Assembly (NCBI GenBank): GCA_900752545.1
Contig: CAADVS010000031.1
Location: forward strand, 1-44,876
Origin: an uncultured Collinsella sp.
GTDB lineage: Bacteria > Actinomycetota > Coriobacteriia > Coriobacteriales > Coriobacteriaceae
DNA length: 44,876 bases
Direction: 5' to 3'
Shown here: positions 1-8,062 of the stretch, piece after piece
Numbering within the stretch: the stretch's first letter is position 1
How the letters are laid out: each line of letters starts with the position of its first letter
The notes under the pieces: model-generated
Databases searched by the model: none
Told to the model about the DNA's origin: nothing
Seen by the model: the letters and a program-made list of their open reading frames with translations, nothing else
Translations under genes and position numbers: made by a program

Positions 1-1507
1 ACAGGCGCAGGTACTGGTCGACGCCGCCGGGCATATGCGTCAGGTGACCGTCGAGCAGCGCCCACTGCTGGTCGGTCACGCGCTCCATCAAGAAGCGGTC
101 GTGCGTCACCAGGATCAGCGTGCCGGGCCAACCGTCGAGCAGATCCTCGACAATCGCGAGCATGTCGGTATCCAGGTCGTTGCCGGGCTCGTCCAGGATA
201 AGCACGTTGGGCTCGTCCAGGATCGTCAGCAGCAGCGACAGGCGACGGCGCTGGCCGCCCGAAAGATCGCCGATGCGGCTCCAGAGCTGCTGCGTCGTAA
301 AGCCCAGACGCTCGCAGAGCTTCTCGGGCGAAGTCTCCTTGCCGTCAATGACGTAGTACTTCTTATAATGGCTGAGCACCTCGCGGATCGTGTCGCCCAT
401 GTAGGGTTCGAGCTCCTCGAGCTGCTGCGACAGCACGCCAAAGCGCACCGTCTGGCCAATCTTCACGCGACCGCGCAGGGGCGCGATCTTGCCCTGAATC
501 ACGTCGAGCAGCGTGGACTTGCCAGCGCCGTTCTCACCCAAAAGACCATAGCGGTCGCCTGCACCAATGAGCCAGGTCACATCGGCGAGCACCTGTTTGG
601 ACGTGCCATCGGCGTCCGCATAGCCGGCGTCCACGTCGACCACATCGATAACCTGCTTGCCCAGGCGGCTCACGGCGAGGCGCTTGAGCTCCAGCTCGTC
701 ACGCACGGGCGGCACGTCGGCAATCAGCTCGCGAGCAGCCTCAACGCGAAACTTGGGCTTGGTGGAACGAGCCTGGGCGCCGCGGCTCAGCCACGCGAGC
801 TCCTTGCGCGCCATGTTGCGGCGGCGCTCCTCGGTGACGGCGGCCATGCGGTCGCGCTCCACGCGCTGCAGGATGTAGGCCGAGTAGCCGCCCTCGAAGG
901 GATCGACCTGGCCGTCGTGGACCTCCCACATGCTGGTGCAAACCTCGTCCAAGAACCAGCGGTCGTGCGTGACCACGAGCATCGCGCCCTGACCGCGCTG
1001 CCAGCGGGCCTTTAAGTGACGCGCAAGCCAGTTGATGGTGCGCATGTCCAGGTGGTTGGTGGGCTCGTCAAGCATGAGCACGTCATAGTCGCCGATCAGC
1101 AGGCGCGCGAGGTCCACGCGACGGCGCTGGCCGCCCGAAAGCTCGCCCACCGTGCCCTCCCAGGGCACATCGCTAATGAGGCCGGCGAGGATCTGGCGTG
1201 TGCGGGGGCTCGACGCCCACTCGTACTCGGGCGTGTCGCCCACGACGGCATGATGCACGGTGTCGGTATCGACCAGGTTGTCCTTTTGGCCGAGCAATCC
1301 AATCGTCGTGCCGCGGCGGTGCGTCACACGTCCGTCGTCGGGCTCCAGCGTGCCGGCGAGCACGCTCAGCAGCGTCGACTTGCCGTCACCGTTTTTACCG
1401 ACAATACCAATGCGGTCGCCCTCGCCCACGCCGAGCGTCACGCTATCGAAAATATGCTTGGTGGGAAACTCTAGGCTGATGGAATCGCATCCCAAAAGAA
1501 TCGCCAT
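1..1507 (-). CDS. ABC-F family ATPase, Uup-like (3' end outside window)
   Basis: This is a soluble protein with two ATP-binding cassettes and no membrane domain, the ABC-F layout. Such proteins act on ribosomes or, for Uup, in DNA metabolism. Reading the minus strand from ATG at 1507 gives MAILLGCDS, with GGAG upstream. Cassette 1 has Walker A GKNGDGKS, signature LSGGQRRR, Walker B LMLDEPTNHLD and switch VTHDRW. The linker contains RGAQARSTKPK. Cassette 2 has GENGAGKS, LSGGQRRR and LILDEPGNDLD, where Gly replaces the usual Thr. The VTHDRFLMERVTDQQWALLDG segment and the RSTKPK linker fit the actinobacterial Uup-like group more than the antibiotic-resistance ABC-Fs. About 502 codons are visible and no stop occurs, so the C-terminus lies beyond base 1. 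The substrate process cannot be told from sequence. Confidence 0.9.
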   Translation of the reverse strand, partial: MAILLGCDSISLEFPTKHIFDSVTLGVGEGDRIGIVGKNGDGKSTLLSVLAGTLEPDDGRVTHRRGTTIGLLGQKDNLVDTDTVHHAVVGDTPEYEWASSPRTRQILAGLISDVPWEGTVGELSGGQRRRVDLARLLIGDYDVLMLDEPTNHLDMRTINWLARHLKARWQRGQGAMLVVTHDRWFLDEVCTSMWEVHDGQVDPFEGGYSAYILQRVERDRMAAVTEERRRNMARKELAWLSRGAQARSTKPKFRVEAARELIADVPPVRDELELKRLAVSRLGKQVIDVVDVDAGYADADGTSKQVLADVTWLIGAGDRYGLLGENGAGKSTLLDVIQGKIAPLRGRVKIGQTVRFGVLSQQLEELEPYMGDTIREVLSHYKKYYVIDGKETSPEKLCERLGFTTQQLWSRIGDLSGGQRRRLSLLLTILDEPNVLILDEPGNDLDTDMLAIVEDLLDGWPGTLILVTHDRFLMERVTDQQWALLDGHLTHMPGGVDQYLRL

Positions 1508-1567
1508 ATGCCCTGCTCCTTCGTAGAAATTCAACGTTGTCCATGATAGCAGCGAGCACCACCCCAA

Positions 1568-1602
1568 ACCACCACGAAGGTGCCTGTCCCCTTTGTGGTG
1601 GT
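1568..1602. repeat. REP-like palindrome, CTGTCCC loop
   Basis: Arms of 13 bp (1568-1580 and 1590-1602, ACCACCAC/GTGGTGGT core, one mismatch) enclose a loop with CCTGTCC. It lies between the ABC-F gene and the pstB terminator. It belongs to the dispersed palindrome family described in the findings. Confidence 0.7.
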
Positions 1603-1616
1603 CGTTTCGGTCGCAG

Positions 1617-1659
1617 AGCAAAAAGGCGGGCCATCTCCCGCAAGAGATGACCCGCCTTT
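1617..1659 (-). terminator. Rho-independent terminator of pstSCAB
   Basis: A 9-bp GC-rich stem (AAAGGCGGG/CCCGCCTTT) is extended by a CATCTC/GAGATG inner stem. It is followed on the minus strand by a TTTTT run. It lies 54 bp downstream of the pstB stop. The stem also ends in TTT on the plus strand, so weak bidirectional activity is possible. Confidence 0.85.
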
Positions 1660-1712
1660 CCAATCAGTCCCGTGGCGACCGTGGCCACCGCGGGCCTCAA
1701 GCATGTTCCGGA

Positions 1713-2585
1713 CTAGGAGAACATGCCGGTGAGGTAATCATTCAGCCGCTTATCCTTGGGCCGTTGGAAAATCTCGTCGGTCTCGTCGTACTCGACCATA
1801 TCGCCCATGTAGAAGAACGCCGTGCGGTTGGACACGCGCGATGCCTGCTCCATGTTGTGCGTCACGATGACGATGGCGCGGTCGGCAACGATCGACGACA
1901 TGAGGTCCTCGATCGCCAGCGTCGAGATGGGGTCGAGCGCCGAACAGGGCTCGTCGAACAGAATCACGTCGGGGTTGAGCGCCAGCGTACGCGCGATGCA
2001 CAAGCGCTGCTGCTGGCCGCCCGAAAGCGCGTAGGCGCTCTTGTCGAGCTTGTCCTTGACCTCGTCCCACAGCGCCGCACCGCGCAGACTTTCCTCAACC
2101 ATACAATCGAGCTCATCGTGGTCGGTGATGCCGTGGCGCTTGGGCGCAAACGTGATGTTGTCGCGAATGGACTTGCGGAAAGGATTGGGCTGCTGAAACA
2201 CCATGCCAATGGAGCGGCGCAGCTCGTAGGTGTTCTCGGTCTTGGTGTTCACGTTGCGCCCGCGGTAGCTGATCTCGCCCTCCACGCGGCAGCCGCGAAT
2301 CTCGCGATTCATGAGGTTGAGGCTACGTAAGAAGGTCGACTTACCGCAGCCCGAAGGCCCAATGAGCGCCGTGATCTCGCCCTTGTGAAAGTCGAGCGAC
2401 GTATCGTGCAGCGCATGGTGGTCGCCATAGTACACGTTGACGTCCTTGGTAGAGAGCACGACCTCGTCGCTCACGGCCTTGCCGCTCACGCGAACGCGCT
2501 TCTCGCTCTCCCCCACGCTCGACAGGAAGTCCTGGGTCTCGGACGATGCCGCTTCGGTTGCGGTCGTTGCTTTCATCTCGCTCAT
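1713..2585 (-). CDS. pstB: Phosphate ABC transporter ATP-binding protein PstB
   Basis: This is the cytoplasmic ATPase that powers high-affinity inorganic phosphate import through PstC/PstA. The 290-aa protein has Walker A GPSGCGKS, Q-loop VFQQPNPF, signature ALSGGQQQR, Walker B VILFDEPCSALDP and switch VTHNM. The FRKSIRDNI segment after the Q-loop is typical of PstB. A roughly 35-residue N-terminal extension rich in Thr, Ser and Glu precedes the conserved domain. The start ATG at 2585 overlaps the pstA stop in an ATGA arrangement, indicating translational coupling. It is the last gene of the operon. No phoU follows before the terminator, which is unusual because phoU often closes pst operons. 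Confidence 0.97.
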   Translation of the reverse strand: MSEMKATTATEAASSETQDFLSSVGESEKRVRVSGKAVSDEVVLSTKDVNVYYGDHHALHDTSLDFHKGEITALIGPSGCGKSTFLRSLNLMNREIRGCRVEGEISYRGRNVNTKTENTYELRRSIGMVFQQPNPFRKSIRDNITFAPKRHGITDHDELDCMVEESLRGAALWDEVKDKLDKSAYALSGGQQQRLCIARTLALNPDVILFDEPCSALDPISTLAIEDLMSSIVADRAIVIVTHNMEQASRVSNRTAFFYMGDMVEYDETDEIFQRPKDKRLNDYLTGMFS

Positions 2586-3508
2586 TCGGCCGTCATCTTC
2601 CTTGCCAGTTGCTTGCCCACGATACGGGCAACTACGTTAAACAGCAGCACGCAGATCATCAGCAGTGCGGCGGTACCCCAGACGATCTGCTGGGCCTCGG
2701 GGCTGCCCTCGCCGTAAATCTTGTAGATGTGCACGGCGAGCGACTCACCGGGGCGGAACACGTTCCAGGCGCAGGTGGGGCTCGACAGGTTAAAGCTCAA
2801 GAAGTTCAGACGCACCGGCGAGCTCATGCCCGAGGTAAAGAGCAGTGCCGCCGCCTCGCCAAACACGCGGCCGGCCGAAAGCACGATGCCCGTCACGATG
2901 GCAGGCATGGCCTCGGGAATCAGGATGTGCAGCGTGGCCTCCCAGCGAGTAAGGCCCATGGCCAGGCACGCATCGCGCTGGGCCTGTGGCACGTCCTCGA
3001 GCGCCTGCTGGATCACGCGCACCAGGATGGGGATGTTGAACATGGTGAGCGCGACGGCGCCGGAGATGATGGAGTACTTCCAGCCCAGCTGCACCGAGAA
3101 CACCAGGAAGCCGAACATGCCGACGACGATGGAGGGCAGCGAGGACAGCGTCTCGATAGCGGTGGAGGCGATGTCGCGGATGGGCCCGTCCGGCGCGTAC
3201 TCAACCAGGAAGACCGCGCCGCCCAGGCTGATGGGCACCGAAATAATCAGGGTGATCAGCAGCAGATAGAATGAGTCGAACAGCTGGTAGAGTACGCCGC
3301 CCTGGGTACCGTTGGCGCGCGCGGGCTGCGTGAGAAAGCCCGACTGGAACAGCGTCGAGATGCCCTCGAACAGGATATAGGCCACCATGGAGATGACGAC
3401 GAGCATGACGATGACGGCGATTGCCGTCAGCGCGCCCGTGGCGATGCGGTCCTGTTTTTGGACGCGCCCGAGTCTCGCCTCGTCGATATGGATGCGCGTG
3501 CTAGCCAC
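2582..3508 (-). CDS. pstA: Phosphate ABC transporter permease PstA
   Basis: This is the inner-membrane permease subunit that pairs with PstC to form the phosphate channel. The 308-aa protein has several hydrophobic helices, beginning with a segment near residues 28-50 (AIAVIVMLVVISMVAYILF). The permease coupling loop is visible around EDVPQAQRDACLAMGLTRWEA. The PISLGGAVFLVEYAPDG segment matches PstA. The start appears to be GTG at 3508, inside the pstC stop region (8-bp overlap). The 3' end overlaps pstB by 4 bp. The order pstS-pstC-pstA-pstB is canonical. Confidence 0.95.
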   Translation of the reverse strand: MASTRIHIDEARLGRVQKQDRIATGALTAIAVIVMLVVISMVAYILFEGISTLFQSGFLTQPARANGTQGGVLYQLFDSFYLLLITLIISVPISLGGAVFLVEYAPDGPIRDIASTAIETLSSLPSIVVGMFGFLVFSVQLGWKYSIISGAVALTMFNIPILVRVIQQALEDVPQAQRDACLAMGLTRWEATLHILIPEAMPAIVTGIVLSAGRVFGEAAALLFTSGMSSPVRLNFLSFNLSSPTCAWNVFRPGESLAVHIYKIYGEGSPEAQQIVWGTAALLMICVLLFNVVARIVGKQLARKMTAE

Positions 3509-4409
3509 GAGCCTTCGCCCCCTTGCGGCCGATAAGGTGGATGATCAGGATGAAGATGAGGCTCATGCCCATCAGCAGCAGACCGAGCGCCCACAGAACA
3601 TCGTCCTGGGCCGAACCCTCGGCATAGACCGCCATAGACGTGGTGAGCGTGGTGGTGATGGTCGAGGCCGGCGACAGCAGCGACGTCGGCATGGCCTCGA
3701 TGCCGCCGATGACCATACGCACGGCGAGCGTCTCGCCAAAGGCACGCGTCATGCCAAGGATGACCGCGGTCATGAGCGACGGCATGGCGGACTTGAGCAC
3801 CACGTGCCAGATGGTCTGCCAGCGGGTGTAGCCCAGAGCGAGCGAGCCCTGACGGTAGCTATCGGGCACGGCGCGCAGACCATCGACCGAAAGGGTGGTC
3901 ATGGTCGGCAGGATCATGACGGCCAGCACGATGGCGCCGGGCAGGATGCCCAGGCCCGTACTCACATGGAAAACGCTCTTCATAAGGCCGACGACCACGT
4001 GAAAGCCAATCAGGCCAAAGACGACCGAGGGAATGCCGGTCAAAAGCTCAATAAGCGGCTGAAAGATCTTGGAACCAAACTTAGGTCGAATCTCGACCGC
4101 AAAGATGGCAGAGCCGATGGCGATGGGCAGCGCGATGAGCGTGGAGAGCACCATGACCGCAAACGAGGTGACGATCAGAGGCAGGGCGCCGGTGTAGGGC
4201 AGGCCGTTTTTAGCCGTGTTGGCCAGGTCCCACTTGGTGCCGGTAAAGAACTCGACGACCGAAACGCCGTCCTTGAGAAAAGCCGAGAGGCCCTTTTGGG
4301 CGACCATAAAGATGAGCGCGGCAACAACAAGCGTCACGAGCGCTACGCACGCGCCCGTGACGCCCAGGCCCACGTTCTCAAGGTCGCGCTTTGGCAGCTG
4401 TTTTGCCAT
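3501..4409 (-). CDS. pstC: Phosphate ABC transporter permease PstC
   Basis: This is the first membrane subunit of the Pst phosphate importer. The 302-aa product has about six hydrophobic segments. The ALPIAIGSAIFAVEIRP and VVFGLIGFHVVVG segments are typical, and a coupling loop is seen at VPDSYRQGSLALGYTRWQT. The ATG at 4409 is preceded by GGAAAGG. It follows pstS by 24 bp and overlaps pstA by 8 bp, so the four genes form one transcription unit. The periplasmic-side loop containing VEFFTGTKWDL is also a PstC hallmark. Confidence 0.95.
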   Translation of the reverse strand: MAKQLPKRDLENVGLGVTGACVALVTLVVAALIFMVAQKGLSAFLKDGVSVVEFFTGTKWDLANTAKNGLPYTGALPLIVTSFAVMVLSTLIALPIAIGSAIFAVEIRPKFGSKIFQPLIELLTGIPSVVFGLIGFHVVVGLMKSVFHVSTGLGILPGAIVLAVMILPTMTTLSVDGLRAVPDSYRQGSLALGYTRWQTIWHVVLKSAMPSLMTAVILGMTRAFGETLAVRMVIGGIEAMPTSLLSPASTITTTLTTSMAVYAEGSAQDDVLWALGLLLMGMSLIFILIIHLIGRKGAKARG

Positions 4410-4433
4410 TGCAAACCTTTCCGGGGCGGTTAC

Positions 4434-5375
4434 TTATTTAGCGGAGACCTTGCCGCTGGCGTCCTTGACGACCTTCATGGCAGAGACGGGGATAAAGCCC
4501 TGCTCCTCGACGAGCTTGCCCTGGACATCGTCGGAAAGCATGAACTCCAGGAATGCCTTGGTGGCGTCGTCGGCGTCCTTTGCGCAGTACATGTGCTCGG
4601 TCGCCCAGATCTTGAAGGCGTCGTCGGTGACGTTTGCGCTCTTGGGCTCCACGCCCTCGACCTTGACGGCGTTGAACTTGGAGTCGTCGAAGTGCGAGAA
4701 GTCGAGGTAGGAGATGGCGTTGTCGGTGCTGGCCATCTGAGTCTGGACATCGCCGGACTTGTCGAGCTCGGCGTCGCCCTTAAAGTCGACGGCCTCGTCA
4801 CCAAAGACGGCGGCCTCGAAGGTGGCGCGGGTACCGGAGCCGGCCTTGCGGTTGAGGACGACGATGGTGGCGTCGTCACCGCCGACCTCGTTCCAGTTGG
4901 TAATCTGGCCGGAGAAGATGCCCTTGAGCTGCTCGAGGGACAGGTCGTCGACCTTCACGTTCTTGGAGACGACGGGGCCCATGCCCACGACGGCGACCTC
5001 ATGGTCGACGAGGTTCTTGACCTGGTCGGCCTCGAGTTTGGTCTCGGCGAAGACGTCGGAGTTACCGATGGTGACGGTGCCGGCGGCGACAGCGGTCAGG
5101 CCCTTGCCCGAACCGTTGCCCGAGCCGGAGACGGAGACGTCCGGGTTGGCGTCCATGAACTTCTCGGCAGCGGCCTCGACGAGAGCCTGGAACGAGGAGG
5201 CGCCGTCGTAGGTCACCTCGCCGGCGACGGACTCGGCAGCGGCAGCGGCGCTGCCCTTGTCGGCAGCGTTGGAAGCGCCTGCGCCGCCGCAGCCAACGAG
5301 GCCGAAGCCCACAAAGCTGGCAAGACCACCAGCGAGGCCGAGGAACTGACGACGAGAATAAGCCTGATCGAGCAT
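4434..5375 (-). CDS. pstS: Phosphate-binding lipoprotein PstS
   Basis: This is the extracellular phosphate receptor of the Pst system, tethered to the membrane by lipid. The ATG at 5375 is chosen because GGAAG sits just upstream and because it begins an export signal. The signal has a twin-arginine motif SRRQFLG (residues 7-13), a hydrophobic stretch, then lipobox LVGC with the lipidated Cys at residue 29. Mature-domain hallmarks include TVTIGNSDVFAE, ITNWNEVGG and the phosphate-coordinating AGSGTRATFE. The mature N-terminus is Gly/Ala/Ser-rich. At 313 aa it is of ordinary length. A Tat motif on a PstS lipoprotein is plausible in actinobacteria but should be tested. Confidence 0.95.
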   Translation of the reverse strand: MLDQAYSRRQFLGLAGGLASFVGFGLVGCGGAGASNAADKGSAAAAAESVAGEVTYDGASSFQALVEAAAEKFMDANPDVSVSGSGNGSGKGLTAVAAGTVTIGNSDVFAETKLEADQVKNLVDHEVAVVGMGPVVSKNVKVDDLSLEQLKGIFSGQITNWNEVGGDDATIVVLNRKAGSGTRATFEAAVFGDEAVDFKGDAELDKSGDVQTQMASTDNAISYLDFSHFDDSKFNAVKVEGVEPKSANVTDDAFKIWATEHMYCAKDADDATKAFLEFMLSDDVQGKLVEEQGFIPVSAMKVVKDASGKVSAK

Positions 5376-5591
5376 GATCTTCCTTTCATACATGCGACTC
5401 GCGGGCACCCCGCCCGCTTTGCTGTTTGGAAAGATACGGCCCCGACCGGGCGGCGCCCGCGCCAACTGCGGTTTCTTACGGGCATTTGATAGACCCTTAC
5501 CGCAAGCGCGGCTCGGCTTTACAAACGAATAACAAACCCGCCGCCAAGCATGACCCGCCTTTTACACCAGAGGAGCGTCCCCAAGTGGCGC
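5376..5591. other. Intergenic region upstream of pstS
   Basis: About 215 bp separate the pstS start from the next terminator. It should hold the pst promoter. AT-rich bits (for example TTGTTATTCGTTTGTAAAG on the minus strand near 5515-5535) could be a PHO-type operator, but no repeat is clear enough to call. No coding potential was recognised. Confidence 0.4.
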
Positions 5592-5619
5592 AAAAAAGCC
5601 CGGGCCGAAGCACCGGGCT
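5592..5619 (-). terminator. Rho-independent terminator of the M20 peptidase gene
   Basis: The stem AGCCCGG/CCGGGCT (5597-5603 with 5613-5619) is followed on the minus strand by TTTTTT. It lies about 135 bp downstream of the peptidase stop, after a long hairpin. Confidence 0.8.
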
Positions 5620-5652
5620 CGCAATATAGGTCTGTATCCAAGCAGGATATAG

Positions 5653-5753
5653 GGGTTTCCCAGGTGCCCGAGATTGCCCCGAAAGAGGAGCGCCGCGTAC
5701 TTTGGTACGCAAGCGACGGTTTGAGGGGCAAGGTCGGGTGCCTGGGGAAGCCC
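5653..5753. repeat. Long imperfect hairpin after the M20 peptidase stop
   Basis: Two roughly 28-nt imperfect complementary arms (5653-5680 and 5725-5753) enclose a perfect 6-bp hairpin GCGTAC-tttg-GTACGC (5695-5710). The right arm touches the stop codon of the peptidase gene. It would form an extended 3'-UTR stem in the transcript, before the true terminator. Confidence 0.6.
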
Positions 5754-7189
5754 TACAGTTCGAGTTCGTTCAAGCGCAGGATTGCCACGATGTAAATCTT
5801 GAGTGCTTGCTTGAGCTGCTCCTCGTTGGCGCACTCGTTGGGGCCGTGCATCTGGCCGCCCCATGCGGGCAGCTCCAGGCCGGTCTCCTCTGGGCCAAAC
5901 GAGACGGCGCGGGCAAAGTTGCGCGCATACGTGCCGCCGCCCATGGCAAAGGGCTCGGCATGCTTGCCCGTAAACTCGTTGTAGGTATCGATAAGCGCCT
6001 TCACGGCCGGATCGTCGGCAGACACCGAGAACGGCACCTTTGCGCGACCCACGCGATACGTCACGCCAAAGCGGCCCACGAGCGGCTCGAGCTGCTCGCA
6101 GATGGTATCGGCACTGGTACTATCGGGGAAGCGCACGTCGATGACCTGCTCGATGTGGCCATCCGCCACACGGATGACGCCGGGGTTGCAGGTGAGCGGG
6201 CCAAACGCGGGGCTCGTCGCGTCGATACCCAGGCCGCGGCCATAGGCGTCCGCATGGACAAATGCCAGAAACTTGACAAACTCGTGCTCGGCAGGCGTCA
6301 ACAGGCGCTCGTCACGGGCACCAAACGCGTCCTCGGCCTGGCGCAGATACGCCACGATGAGGCCGACGGCATTGATCGTTCCCTCGGGCATCGAGGCATG
6401 ACCGCCAATGCCGTGGGCAAAAATCTGCGTATGGCCGTTATCGAGCGCCGTAATCTCCAGGCGGTCGGCGTTCTCGACCGGTGCCGGCAGCTCATCGGCA
6501 GCAATCGCGAGCTCGCAGATAGACTGCGACGGAATGGCGTTGCTCGCCTCGGCGCCGCTCCACGATACGATGCGCCCGCCTTCAATCTTGGGGCTCACAA
6601 ACGTCGCCCCAAACTGACCCTTCTCGGCATTGCAGACCGGGAACTCGGCATCAGGCGTAAACAAAAAGTCGGGGTCTGCGTGGTTCCCCAGATAATGGTG
6701 AACGTCGGACATGCCCACTTCCTCATCGCAGCCCAGCAGCGCACGGAAGGTATAGCGCGGCACAATGCCGTGCTTGAGCAGGTAGGCGCCGGCATAGAGC
6801 GACAACACCGCCGGACCCTTGTCGTCGATCACGCCACGGCCGAGCAGCCAGCCCTCGCGGCGCTCCATCGCAAACGGGTCGGTGTTCCAACCGGGGCCAG
6901 CGGGTACCACGTCCACATGGCAGATGGTCGCGAGCTGCTTATCGCCGCGGCCCGGAATATCGGCGATGCCCACAAAGCCCTCGTCGTCGCTCGTCTGGTA
7001 GCCGAGCTTTTGCGCGATGCCGAGCGCGCAATCGAGTGCGTCACGGACCGGGCGGCCAAACGGCGCGCCGGGCTCCGCATCAGCAGAAACTGCCACGGAC
7101 GGATAACTCACCAGCTGCTCGATATCGGCGACGACATCCTCCCAGACCTCGTCGACATACTCGGCAACGCTCTGCTCCACCTGATTCAT
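5753..7189 (-). CDS. M20 family metallodipeptidase (Sapep/PepV-like)
   Basis: This is a predicted cytosolic, metal-dependent dipeptidase. The 478-aa protein begins at ATG 7189 (MNQVEQS), preceded by AAGGAGG; upstream in-frame codons have no ribosome site. Metal-ligand motifs of clan MH are visible: CHVDVVPAG (H91, D93), GRGVIDDKGP (D122), GCDEEVGMSD (catalytic and ligand Glu near 156-157), FTPDAEFP (D180), and a late GGQMHGPNE histidine. The lid domain lies between roughly residues 190 and 380. The length and the FTPDAEFPVCNAEKG signature match the Sapep/PepV subgroup, which cleaves dipeptides, often with Mn2+ or Zn2+. It is followed by a HAD gene 55 bp upstream on the same strand, possibly co-transcribed. 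Confidence 0.92.
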   Translation of the reverse strand: MNQVEQSVAEYVDEVWEDVVADIEQLVSYPSVAVSADAEPGAPFGRPVRDALDCALGIAQKLGYQTSDDEGFVGIADIPGRGDKQLATICHVDVVPAGPGWNTDPFAMERREGWLLGRGVIDDKGPAVLSLYAGAYLLKHGIVPRYTFRALLGCDEEVGMSDVHHYLGNHADPDFLFTPDAEFPVCNAEKGQFGATFVSPKIEGGRIVSWSGAEASNAIPSQSICELAIAADELPAPVENADRLEITALDNGHTQIFAHGIGGHASMPEGTINAVGLIVAYLRQAEDAFGARDERLLTPAEHEFVKFLAFVHADAYGRGLGIDATSPAFGPLTCNPGVIRVADGHIEQVIDVRFPDSTSADTICEQLEPLVGRFGVTYRVGRAKVPFSVSADDPAVKALIDTYNEFTGKHAEPFAMGGGTYARNFARAVSFGPEETGLELPAWGGQMHGPNECANEEQLKQALKIYIVAILRLNELEL

Positions 7190-7243
7190 GGACGACCTCC
7201 TTAGCAATGAGCGGCGAGCGTGCCCGCCCCTCACATTACGTCA

Positions 7244-7906
7244 TTAGATAGCGAAAAGTTTAGCAAGCTCGGCCACCGAGTGCACCACCGCATCGGCGCC
7301 CGCGGCCTCGTGCTCCCCCGGCGCCGCCGCGCCCGAATAGATGCCGATGCACGGCACGCCCATCGCGTGCGCACCCTCCACATCGTTGAAGCGATCGCCG
7401 ATCATCACGGCCTCGTCCGCGGTCGCACCCAGGGCCGCCAGGGCATCGCGGACCGAATCGGCCTTGGTCTCGCGCCCCTGCGGCGGATTCATGCCAACCA
7501 CCGCCTCAAACTGAGAAAGCCCGAGCTCACGTACCATATCGATGCACTTTGCCTCCATGCGCGACGTCGCCACGGCCATACGCTTGCCCCGGGCGGCCAA
7601 CCCATCCAGAAACTCGGGGACCCCGTCGAACACGGGATACTCCTCCGGTCCCAGCTCATCAAAAAAAGCACGGTACTCGTCGGCCACCACAAGCGACTCC
7701 TCGCGGGAAAAGCCGTAAAAGTCGTGAAAGCTCTTCCACAGGGGCGGCCCGATCATGCGGCGCAGATCACCCATCTGCGCCTCCGAAAACCCGCGCGCAG
7801 CCAGCGTCTTGCACGTCGAGGTCATCACCGCCCGGCCCGTATCTGCCACCGTGCCGTCAAAATCGAACAGCACGACCGGCCGTTTGCCTATCTCCAACGC
7901 CTCCAT
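7244..7906 (-). CDS. HAD-superfamily phosphatase, phosphoglycolate-phosphatase-like
   Basis: This is a haloacid-dehalogenase phosphohydrolase of about 220 aa. Motif I is VVLFDFDGTVADT (nucleophile DxD), motif II is VATSRM, the motif III Lys lies in GRETKADSVRDAL, and motif IV is MIGDRFNDVEGAHA. The alpha-helical cap of Gph/YjjG-like class I HADs lies between motifs I and II. The ATG at 7906 (MEALEIG) is preferred because AGAGGA lies six bases upstream; an in-frame ATG six bases earlier is too close to that site. The substrate is unknown: phosphoglycolate, nucleotides and sugar phosphates are all possible. It lies upstream of the M20 peptidase on the same strand. Confidence 0.88.
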   Translation of the reverse strand: MEALEIGKRPVVLFDFDGTVADTGRAVMTSTCKTLAARGFSEAQMGDLRRMIGPPLWKSFHDFYGFSREESLVVADEYRAFFDELGPEEYPVFDGVPEFLDGLAARGKRMAVATSRMEAKCIDMVRELGLSQFEAVVGMNPPQGRETKADSVRDALAALGATADEAVMIGDRFNDVEGAHAMGVPCIGIYSGAAAPGEHEAAGADAVVHSVAELAKLFAI

Positions 7907-7956
7907 CGGCATTCCTCTTCCCCAGTTGACGATTTCCACACCGACACTTCAAACTG

Positions 7957-8006
7957 TTGACTATTCAACAATTGAACCTAGTAATGTGGAACGACTCAAC
8001 TATACT
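7957..8006 (+). promoter_or_regulatory. Candidate promoter/operator for degV
   Basis: The 156-bp divergent gap contains TTGACT near 7957, the small palindrome TTCAACAATTGAA, and a good -10-like TATACT at 8001-8006. A well-spaced -35 for this -10 was not found, so the call is tentative. Confidence 0.35.
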
Positions 8007-8062
8007 TGTCGCACTTTGCTCTCAGAAGGCGGCGCGCAAGCGCCCCAACGAAAGGTGCAATT

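Noticed and set aside
35..1015. Long plus-strand open frames over the first 1.5 kb
   Set aside because: They are antisense to the minus-strand ABC-F ATPase, which has both Walker motifs and signatures.
3387..5489. 700-aa plus-strand open frame over pstC/pstS
   Set aside because: High-GC antisense shadow; the minus strand encodes clear PstC and PstS proteins.
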